NCBI RefSeq assembly: GCF_008086045.1
Contig: NZ_VSEY01000012.1
Location: forward strand, 62,001-126,000
Source: Nonomuraea sp. PA05
GTDB lineage: Bacteria; Actinomycetota; Actinomycetes; Streptosporangiales; Streptosporangiaceae
Length of the DNA stretch: 64,000 nucleotides
Direction of reading: 5' to 3'
Made by a program: the position numbers and the translations under genes. Positions 1 to 7,300 of this stretch are shown here, piece by piece. The number at the start of each line of letters is the position of its first letter. The stretch's first letter is position 1. Under the pieces are notes generated by a model. The model was not told where the DNA came from. It was given only the letters and a program-made list of their open reading frames with translations, and did not search any database.

Positions 1-1
1 C

Positions 2-2572
2 GAGGTGCCCGACGACCTGACCGGCCTGTCACCGGTCGCGGGCGCGCTGCGCCCGCTCCTGCCGGAGCTGGCCGAGCGGCTGCCGGAGCCGCCCGAGCCG
101 CTGGACGACCGCGCGGGCGAGCGCCACCGGGTGTTCCGCGGCCTGGGTGAGATCCTGCGCGCGCTGGGCCAGGCCGTGCTGGTGGTGGAGGATCTGCACT
201 GGGCCGACGAGCAGACCGTGGAGTTCCTCGGCTACCTGCTGTCCGCCCCGCCGCCGGACCTGGCCGTGGTGCTGACCTACCGCGCCGAGGAGGCCTCGGC
301 CGACCTGCGGGCGGTGACGGCCCGCCTGCCGCGGGCCGTCGCCCACGCCCGCGTACGGCTGGCGCCCATGGACGTGGCGCAGACCAGGGCGCTGGCGGCG
401 GCGATCCTGGACGCCGAGGAGATCTCGCTGGATTTCGCCGAGCACCTGTGCGAGCGGGCCTCCGGCGTCCCGCTGGCGGTGCAGGAGCTGGTGGCGCTGC
501 TGCGCCAGCGCGGGACGCTCATGCACCGGGGCGGCGAGTGGGCGCGCAGGACCATCGCCAGGCTGGACGTGCCGGCCGGGGTGCGCGACCCGGTGCTGGA
601 GCGGGTGAGCCGCCTGTCGCCGCAGGCCGAGGCGGTGGTCAGGGCGGCCTCGGTGCTGCACGAGCCGATGCCCGTCGAGGTGCTGGCGGCCACCGCCCGC
701 CTGCCGTACGAGAGCGCGCTGGACGGGCTGGACGAGGCGGTGGAGCACGGGCTGCTGGCCGCGCGCGGCGAGACGGCGGCGTTCAGGCACGTGCTGGCGG
801 CGCAGGCGGTGTACGAGGACATCCCGGCGGCCAGGCGGCGCGACCTGCACGCGAGGGCCGCCACCGCGGTGGAGGTGATGCCGTCGGTGCCGCTGGGGCA
901 ACTGGCGCACCACCACCGGCGCGCCGGGCACATGGCGGCCTGGGTGGAGGCCGCCGAACGGGCCGCCGACCAGGCGCGGCGGCTGGGCGACGACGCGGAG
1001 GTCGTCAGGATTCTGGAGGCGGTGCTGCGGCACGCCCCGTTGGAGGCGGAGCACCGCGGGCGGCTGACGGTCAAGCTCGGCTGGGCGGCCGAGGGGCTGC
1101 TGCACATCCCCGACGTCATCGATCTGCTGGCGCTGGCGCTGGACCAGGTCTCCGCACCGGTGACGCGCGCCGAGCTGACCCTGCTGCTGCTCTATCTGAA
1201 GGACGCGACGGGACAGGGCTCCGGCTCCTGGTTCGAGGAGCTGGCCCCGGCGGTGGCGGACCTGGACGTCGAGGCCCAGCCCGAGCTGGCGGTGCGGATG
1301 ATGACCGTCCTGAGCATGGGGCGGGACGCCAGAACCGCCGACCGGCACTGGATGGACAGGACGCTGGCCGTCCTGCCCGCGGTCAGGAACACGCACCTGC
1401 AGATCTTCGTGCTCGGCAAGATCACCAGCAGTATGGTGCTGATGGGTGACCCGCGCTGGGTCGAGCTGATCGAGGAGGTGCGCGGGAGCCTCGGGCACCG
1501 GTCCTGGCACCGGGCGAAGGTCAACGCCTACTACTCGATCGGCTCCGCGCTGGCGTTCGTCGGTGACCACGTCCAGGCGCAGACGATCTTACGTGTAGCC
1601 CTGGAGAGCGCGGCCCCCCTGGCCGAGGTGAGCGGCGGGGACATGATCGACCGGTGCCGTTCCGCGCTGGCGGTGGCCGACTACTGCGCGGGTTCCTGGG
1701 ACGGGCTGACCACCGAGACGGCCCTGCTGGCCGAGCGGCTCAGCGAGCGGCCCAAGGACAGGTACGCGGCAGCGACCGTGGCCGCCTGCCTGGCGCTGGC
1801 CCGCACCGACGCGGCCGGCGCCGAGTCCGGCATCCGCCAGGTGATGACGGAGGTCCCGGGTATCGTGGACGAGACGTCGCTGCTGGTCACCGCGCTGCTG
1901 CGGCAGGCCGTCGCGCGCGGCGAGCCCGGCGGGACGGTGGCGGAGGTCCTGCCGCTGGTCGAGTCGTGGTTCGAGCGCGGCCTGCGGCCCTCGGAGGTGC
2001 GGATCCTGCCCGCCCTGACCGAGGCGATGGTGGCGGCCGGGCGCGCCGAGGAGGCCGCGGGCCTGGTGACCCGCGCAGAACGGGCGATCGCGGGCCTGGC
2101 CGCGCCGCTGGCCCCCGCCGCGCTGCGGCACGCCCGCGGCTTCCTCGACCCCCGCGGCGGCCACTTCGCCGCCGCGGCCGACCTGTACGAGGCCGTCCAG
2201 TGCCCGTACGAGGCGGCCCAGGCCAGGGAGCGGGCCGGAACCGACGAGCAGCTCAGGCGGGCCATCGACGCCTACGAGACGCTCGGCGCCCGCTGGGACC
2301 TGGACCGTGCGGCCCGCCTGGCTCGCGAGCGCGGCCTGTCGCTGCCCGCCAGGCACCGGGGCGGCACCCGCGGCTACGGCGACAACCTGTCACCCCGCGA
2401 GCGGGACGTCGCCCGGCTGGCCGCGTCCGGGCTGACCAACAAGGAGATCGCGCAGGAGCTGTTCCTGTCGGCCAAGACGGTGGAGCGGCATCTCAGCGCC
2501 GTCCTGCGCAAGCTGGGCCTGCGCTCGCGGATCGAGCTGGCCCGTATGGGGGACGCCGTCACGGCGGAATGA
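2..2572 (+). CDS. LuxR-family transcriptional regulator with AAA ATPase domain (5'-truncated)
   Basis: The reading frame is open to the left edge, so the N-terminus is missing. The visible part begins inside an AAA/NTPase domain: a Walker B motif (LVVEDLHWAD) lies at about visible residues 59-68, but no Walker A is present, so the P-loop is presumably upstream of the window. A long helical, TPR-like middle region follows (about 300-780). The last 65 residues are a LuxR/GerE HTH (LSPRERDVARL, then SAKTVERHLSAVLRKLG). This is the architecture of large LAL/MalT-type ATP-dependent activators. The inducer is unknown. It could control the exported-protein operon that starts 49 bases downstream on the same strand, but that is only proximity. 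Confidence 0.9.
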   Translation, partial: EVPDDLTGLSPVAGALRPLLPELAERLPEPPEPLDDRAGERHRVFRGLGEILRALGQAVLVVEDLHWADEQTVEFLGYLLSAPPPDLAVVLTYRAEEASADLRAVTARLPRAVAHARVRLAPMDVAQTRALAAAILDAEEISLDFAEHLCERASGVPLAVQELVALLRQRGTLMHRGGEWARRTIARLDVPAGVRDPVLERVSRLSPQAEAVVRAASVLHEPMPVEVLAATARLPYESALDGLDEAVEHGLLAARGETAAFRHVLAAQAVYEDIPAARRRDLHARAATAVEVMPSVPLGQLAHHHRRAGHMAAWVEAAERAADQARRLGDDAEVVRILEAVLRHAPLEAEHRGRLTVKLGWAAEGLLHIPDVIDLLALALDQVSAPVTRAELTLLLLYLKDATGQGSGSWFEELAPAVADLDVEAQPELAVRMMTVLSMGRDARTADRHWMDRTLAVLPAVRNTHLQIFVLGKITSSMVLMGDPRWVELIEEVRGSLGHRSWHRAKVNAYYSIGSALAFVGDHVQAQTILRVALESAAPLAEVSGGDMIDRCRSALAVADYCAGSWDGLTTETALLAERLSERPKDRYAAATVAACLALARTDAAGAESGIRQVMTEVPGIVDETSLLVTALLRQAVARGEPGGTVAEVLPLVESWFERGLRPSEVRILPALTEAMVAAGRAEEAAGLVTRAERAIAGLAAPLAPAALRHARGFLDPRGGHFAAAADLYEAVQCPYEAAQARERAGTDEQLRRAIDAYETLGARWDLDRAARLARERGLSLPARHRGGTRGYGDNLSPRERDVARLAASGLTNKEIAQELFLSAKTVERHLSAVLRKLGLRSRIELARMGDAVTAE

Positions 2573-2621
2573 GGGATCTCCCGCATAGCTAGCCGATCAC
2601 CCCGTTCGTCACGATCTTCGC

Positions 2622-2732
2622 ATGCCCGATGAAGACGAGCCCGAGAACGAGCCCATCGAGAACGAGGACGAGGAGCTCGCGCCCGAAGAAGACGGCGGCG
2701 AAGACGACAAGGACGGCTGGGTCAAGGCATGA
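2622..2732 (+). CDS. 36-aa highly acidic small protein
   Basis: ATG at 2622, 36 codons, TGA at 2730-2732. The stop overlaps the ATG of the next gene as ATGA, the usual sign of translational coupling. The peptide is extremely acidic (about half Asp/Glu), starts MPDEDEPENEP and ends DGWVKA. It has no Cys, Ser, Thr or hydrophobic segment, so it is neither secreted nor a lanthipeptide core. I do not recognise the family. Coupling to the secreted-protein operon argues for translation. It could be a small acidic partner or regulator, or a leader peptide that only serves to start translation of the next gene. Confidence 0.5.
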   Translation: MPDEDEPENEPIENEDEELAPEEDGGEDDKDGWVKA

Positions 2733-4975
2733 TCAAGTTAACCTCCCGGCTGGGCGCGGCCTGTCTCGCGCTCACGCTGATCACCGGGCTCGGCGCCGCC
2801 GAAGCCACGACAGAACCCCCGCAGAAGGCCGGGCCCGGCACCACTGTCACGCTGGTGACCGGCGACAAGGTGCGGGTGGACCCCACCGGCGGCGCCACCG
2901 TCATCGACCCGGGTGACGGCGTGTTCGCCCAGCTCGCCCTGAACGGCGACGAGTACGTCATCCCCGCAGAGGCCGCCCCGTTCCTCGGCGGGACGCTGGA
3001 CGTCCGCCTGTTCAACGTCAGCTACCTGGTGCGCGCGGGCCTGGACGACGCGCACGCCGACGCCGTGCCGGTCGAGGTCGAGCCGGGTGGCGTGGCCACG
3101 CTCGGCGCGCGGTCCAGATCCCTGCCCAAGAAGGACGCGGAAGGCTTCGGCCGGGAGCTGGCCGGGGCGTGGCAGGCCGGGCGGAAGCCGGGAACCGGCC
3201 GCATCACGCTGGCCCAGCCCGAGGGCGCCCCCGCCCTGCCCGCCGATCCAATGGCGGCGCAGGCCGGCTATCCCGAGTACCACACGGTCACCGTCGACTC
3301 CATCGACCGCGACGGCAAGCCCGGCGTCATGCTCGGCACCATCCACAGCCTGGACGACCCGACGTTCACGATGTTCCAGGTGGGCAGCGGCGTGGAGGGC
3401 ACCTCCCAGGCCGTCTTCAGCGTGCCGGCGGGCGACTACAGCATCGAGGCCAGCGTCCTGACCGGACCCGTCCTGGATTGGGGCTCCACCGGTGCCCTGG
3501 TGATCGAGCCGGAGTTCTCCGTCACCGAGGACATGGCGCTCACGCTGGACGCGCGCAAGGCCGTGCCGTACAAGGCGACGTTCGAGGGCGTGCCAGGAAC
3601 CGGGCGCACGCAGTACGACCTCATCACCTACAACCGCACCACCGTCCAGGGCGACCAGGTCGGCAACCCGCCCTTCGGCAACTCGGTCACGGCGCTGTTC
3701 CTCATGCGCCTGGTCTCGGGCGGGGACTTCGGGGTCCACGTCCTGTACGCCACCCCCACCAAGCGGGTGACCAAGGGCAGCCTGGACTTCCTCGCCATGA
3801 CCTCGGTCGGCGGTCCCACCGGGAACGACCCCACGTACAAGGCGGTCTTCCACGAGCCCGGCGGCGTGCCGGCCTCGCTCACCCGCAACGTCAGGCGCTC
3901 GGACCTGACGAGCGTGGACTCCACGATCCACAACACCCCTGGAGCCGCCTCCCAGCACCAGGAGTTCTTCAGCATGGTCTACCTGCCGTGGACGCAGACC
4001 ACGTTCGGCGTCACCGCTCCCCTGGACGGCGGCAGGCGCACCGACTACTGGTACAGCAACGCCCCCGGCAAGGTCGTCTGGGAGCCCATCCTGCGACCGG
4101 ACCTGGGGCTGCGCCTGCTCGGGGAGCGCCGGCTCATCCGGCCGGGCCAGCGCATCGCCGAGACCTGGAACAAGGGGCCGCAGGTGCCCTCCAGCAACGC
4201 GCCGTTCACACAGGAGGCCCTGATCGGGATCCAGGGCACGCCTGACACGAACGTCACCACCGCGCTGCAGCAGGTGTGCGTGGCCTGCCGGCAGGACGAT
4301 CTGGGCCTGCTGTACCTCGACCCGTACGCCGACTCCACCCCCGGCCACTACCGCTCGTCCCTCGACGGCCCCGCACAGGTGGAGTTCTACCGCGACGGCG
4401 CGCTCGCCTTCACCTCGGCGACCCGGGGCGACGGCAAGCGCCTCACGCACTTGCTGGACCTGCCGCTGCTGCCGGAGCCCGCCGAGTACCGGCTGAAGGT
4501 GACCGGCGACAACCCCGGCGTGGAGGGCGCCACCAGCACCACCGACTGGACCTTCCGCACCACGAGCCGCGACCGGGCGGCCGACCTGCCGGACCAGGTG
4601 CAGTGCGCGCCCGACCCCACCCGCCGCTGCTCGTTCCTGCCCCTGCTGTTCGTACGGCCCGACCTGCCGCTGGACGTGGACAACGCCACCCCCGCCGGCG
4701 AGCCGTTCGAGGTGGCCTTCACGGTGCGGCACCAGCAGTACCAGGCCGACCCCGGCAGGGTGAACGCCACCGTCTCCGTCTCCTACGACGGCGGCACGAC
4801 GTGGTCGGAGCCCCAGCCCGCGACCCGGGGACGCGACGGCCGCTTCACCACGACCCTCACCAGTCCCACCGGCGGTGAGTACGCCGCTTTGCGGATCAAG
4901 GCCGCCGACCGCGACGGCAACGCCGTCGAGCAGACCAGCCTCCGCGCCTACCGGCTCGCACCGAAGGACCAGTGA
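2729..4975 (+). CDS. Secreted protein with subtilisin-propeptide-like N-terminus, unknown function
   Basis: 748 residues with a Sec signal peptide (positive start, hydrophobic core, likely cleavage near residue 24-26). Just after it comes TVTLVTGDKVRVD, a stretch common at the start of large actinobacterial secreted S8 peptidases. I find no Asp/His/Ser triad motifs, so this is not itself a recognisable peptidase. The remainder looks beta-rich; the last ~110 residues (SVSYDGGTTWSEPQP) resemble an Ig/FN3-like extracellular module. It is the first large gene of an operon with a sedolisin-like protein, a propeller-like protein and an active subtilisin. The final GTGA overlaps the next start. Confidence 0.75.
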   Translation: MIKLTSRLGAACLALTLITGLGAAEATTEPPQKAGPGTTVTLVTGDKVRVDPTGGATVIDPGDGVFAQLALNGDEYVIPAEAAPFLGGTLDVRLFNVSYLVRAGLDDAHADAVPVEVEPGGVATLGARSRSLPKKDAEGFGRELAGAWQAGRKPGTGRITLAQPEGAPALPADPMAAQAGYPEYHTVTVDSIDRDGKPGVMLGTIHSLDDPTFTMFQVGSGVEGTSQAVFSVPAGDYSIEASVLTGPVLDWGSTGALVIEPEFSVTEDMALTLDARKAVPYKATFEGVPGTGRTQYDLITYNRTTVQGDQVGNPPFGNSVTALFLMRLVSGGDFGVHVLYATPTKRVTKGSLDFLAMTSVGGPTGNDPTYKAVFHEPGGVPASLTRNVRRSDLTSVDSTIHNTPGAASQHQEFFSMVYLPWTQTTFGVTAPLDGGRRTDYWYSNAPGKVVWEPILRPDLGLRLLGERRLIRPGQRIAETWNKGPQVPSSNAPFTQEALIGIQGTPDTNVTTALQQVCVACRQDDLGLLYLDPYADSTPGHYRSSLDGPAQVEFYRDGALAFTSATRGDGKRLTHLLDLPLLPEPAEYRLKVTGDNPGVEGATSTTDWTFRTTSRDRAADLPDQVQCAPDPTRRCSFLPLLFVRPDLPLDVDNATPAGEPFEVAFTVRHQQYQADPGRVNATVSVSYDGGTTWSEPQPATRGRDGRFTTTLTSPTGGEYAALRIKAADRDGNAVEQTSLRAYRLAPKDQ

Positions 4976-6102
4976 CCGTGATCATCTCCCGGCTGCTCCC
5001 CGCGATCGTGCTCGGCCTGACCCTGCTGGTGCCGGCGTCGGCTCAGGCCGCCGCCGACTGCGCGACCCCCGACTGCCTGCTCAAGGTCACCGCCGCCGAG
5101 ACTGACGCGGACGTCAGCGACGGCCTCAGGGCAGCGGACCTCCAGGACGCCTACAAGCTGCCCTCCTCCTGGCTGGGCGGCGGTCAGACCCTCGCGGTCG
5201 TGGTCCCGTACGGCCATCCCAGCGCCGAGCGCGATCTGAACGAGTACCGCAAGGGCAACGACCTGCCGCCGTGCGACGAGGTGTTCCCCTGCTTCCGCCA
5301 CGTGAACCAGCGCGGCGGCGCCGACAGGCCGCCGACGCACAACGGCTACGGGCTGCACACCGCGGCCGGGCTCGACATGGCCTCGGCCGCCTGCCCCAAC
5401 TGCAGGCTGCTGCTGGTCGAGGCCGACGACGAGACGCCGGCCAGCGTGGGCGCCGCGGTCGACCAGGCGGTCGCACAGGGCGCCGACGCGGTCTCGGTGA
5501 TGACCGGCTTCTACGAATACGCCGGCCAGCGGGCCGACGCGGCGCACTACGACCATCCGGGTGTCCCGATCGTCGCGGGCGGTGGCAGCGGGTTCGGCAA
5601 CGGCGTGGGCAGGCAGCTGGTTCCGGCCGCCTACGGATCGGTGATCGCGGTGGGCGCGACCACCCTGTGGCGTGACCCGGGCAACCCGCGCGGCTGGAGC
5701 GAGATGGCCTCCGCGGACTCCGGCTCGGGCTGCTCGGTGTACGAGGCGCGCCCGGCCTGGCAGCCGAAGGGGCAGTGCGGCGCCAAGCGCACGGTCGCCG
5801 ACGTGGCCGCGGTGGGCGACGCCCGCTCGCCCGTGCAGCTCTACGAGAGCAGCACCTGGGGTGGCTGGATCGGCGTCAGCGGCACCCCGATCAGCGTCGC
5901 GCTGATCGGCGGCGTGTACGCGCTGGGCGACAACGGCCAGGAGATCGTGCCCGGCCAGAAGCTCTACGGCTCCGGCCAGTACCTGTTCGACATCACCTCC
6001 GGCGCCAACGGGTCCTGCGGCGGCGCGCCGCTGTGCACCGCCAGGCGCGGATACGACGGGCCCACCGGCATGGGCGTACCCAACGGCATCGGCGCCTTCT
6101 GA
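4972..6102 (+). CDS. Secreted sedolisin (S53)-like protein, probably catalytically inactive
   Basis: 376 residues with a signal peptide (about 1-27, ending ASAQAAA). The body resembles the S53 sedolisin fold: an N-terminal strand TLAVVVPYG, a GLHTAAGLDMASAACPNC helix matching the family's ExxxD region, then ADAVSVMTG and a C-terminal GVSGTPISVALIGG segment. In active sedolisins the first motif carries a Glu four residues before the Asp (here Ala), and the GTS nucleophile motif is here GTP. Both changes predict loss of peptidase activity. Several Cys pairs fit an extracellular protein. It overlaps the previous gene by 4 bases. It may be a pseudoenzyme that binds substrate or regulates the subtilisin two genes downstream. 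Confidence 0.75.
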   Translation: MTVIISRLLPAIVLGLTLLVPASAQAAADCATPDCLLKVTAAETDADVSDGLRAADLQDAYKLPSSWLGGGQTLAVVVPYGHPSAERDLNEYRKGNDLPPCDEVFPCFRHVNQRGGADRPPTHNGYGLHTAAGLDMASAACPNCRLLLVEADDETPASVGAAVDQAVAQGADAVSVMTGFYEYAGQRADAAHYDHPGVPIVAGGGSGFGNGVGRQLVPAAYGSVIAVGATTLWRDPGNPRGWSEMASADSGSGCSVYEARPAWQPKGQCGAKRTVADVAAVGDARSPVQLYESSTWGGWIGVSGTPISVALIGGVYALGDNGQEIVPGQKLYGSGQYLFDITSGANGSCGGAPLCTARRGYDGPTGMGVPNGIGAF

Positions 6103-6111
6103 GGAGCATTC

Positions 6112-7299
6112 GTGCGCAGCATACGCAGAACCGCGGTCGCCCTGGCCGCGATGACCTTGACCACCGCGCTCACGACCGGCGCGGCGACGGCGGCCTCCAC
6201 CGCCTGCACCCCGGCCTGGAAGTTGCTCGACGTGCCCGCCATCCCCGACGGCGGCTACTCGGTGGCGCAGGCGTCGTCCGTCTCGTCCAAGCAGGTGATG
6301 TTGTCCACCCAGGGTGACCGCACCTCCACCACCCTGACCTCGGACGGCAGGTCGATCAAGTTACTGCCCAAGCAGATCCCGCACGCGGCCATGGCCCATG
6401 GCGGCGTCTGGGAGACGACCTTCGACTCGAAGTCCAGCGGGTGGGCGCGCTACCAGTTCCGCCACGGCGACACCTACGGCAGCGGCGTCCCGGTCTTCGC
6501 GCGCCTGTACGGCGGGCGGTGGAACTTCGTGCCCACCGCGACCTCCCCCGACCCCGCGGCGACCAGGCCCAGCCTCCAGGCCATCGACTCGGTCTCACCC
6601 TCGGCCGCCTGGGCCGTCGGTGAGTACACCACACAGAGCGAGGAATCCGCCGGCGCCGCCATCCAGCAGTGGAACGGCAGAGTGTGGAAGAACGTCGACC
6701 ACCCGGCGCTGACCCGGGCGAACGCGACCCTGCGCGCCGTGTCCGCGCGCTCCCGCGACGACGTCTGGGCGGTCGGCAGGCAGTTCACCGACCCCGGGCG
6801 GATCGAGTCGCTGATCCTGCACTACGACGGGAAGTCGTGGACGGAGCTGCCCGGCGTGCCCGGGGTGCTCGCCGAGCTCCTCTCCGTCAGCGCTCGTGCC
6901 GCCGACGACGTCTGGGCGGTCGGCTTCGAGCGGAAGACCAACGCCTCAGCCCCTGTGGCGCTGCACTGGGACGGCAAGTCCTGGAGCAGCGCACTCACGC
7001 CGTCGGCGGCCTGGACCATGCCCATGGCCGTCCACGCCGCCGGCCCCGACGACGTGTGGATCACCACGATGGGGGCGGCCGACGGCCGGACACAGCCCCC
7101 GCTGCAGCACTGGGACGGCACGTCCTGGACGGACGTGCGGCCCGAGGGCGTTCAGCCGCCCGGCTCGAAGTACATCTACGTGGCGCTGACCGGCTCGGGG
7201 CCCAAGGACGTCTGGGCGACCGGCCAGATCCTCAACGGCAGCGGCTGGGAGTCCTCTTCCCAGCCACTCGTCGCGCACCTGAGCTGCGAAGGACGCTGA
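6112..7299 (+). CDS. Secreted beta-propeller-like repeat protein
   Basis: 395 residues; signal peptide about 1-29 ending GAATAAS. The mature part has regularly spaced blades built around DDVWAVG/DVWITT (seen at about residues 218, 265, 305 and, as KDVWATG, 364), each paired with a W-D-G-K/T-S-W strand (YDGKSWTEL, WDGKSWSS, WDGTSWTDV). This is a propeller-type repeat found in secreted actinobacterial proteins of unknown binding function. It lies 9 bases after the S53-like gene and its stop is 1 base from the next ATG, so it is in the same operon. No catalytic residues were recognised; a ligand- or matrix-binding role is inferred only from the fold. Confidence 0.75.
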   Translation: MRSIRRTAVALAAMTLTTALTTGAATAASTACTPAWKLLDVPAIPDGGYSVAQASSVSSKQVMLSTQGDRTSTTLTSDGRSIKLLPKQIPHAAMAHGGVWETTFDSKSSGWARYQFRHGDTYGSGVPVFARLYGGRWNFVPTATSPDPAATRPSLQAIDSVSPSAAWAVGEYTTQSEESAGAAIQQWNGRVWKNVDHPALTRANATLRAVSARSRDDVWAVGRQFTDPGRIESLILHYDGKSWTELPGVPGVLAELLSVSARAADDVWAVGFERKTNASAPVALHWDGKSWSSALTPSAAWTMPMAVHAAGPDDVWITTMGAADGRTQPPLQHWDGTSWTDVRPEGVQPPGSKYIYVALTGSGPKDVWATGQILNGSGWESSSQPLVAHLSCEGR

Positions 7300-7300
7300 C

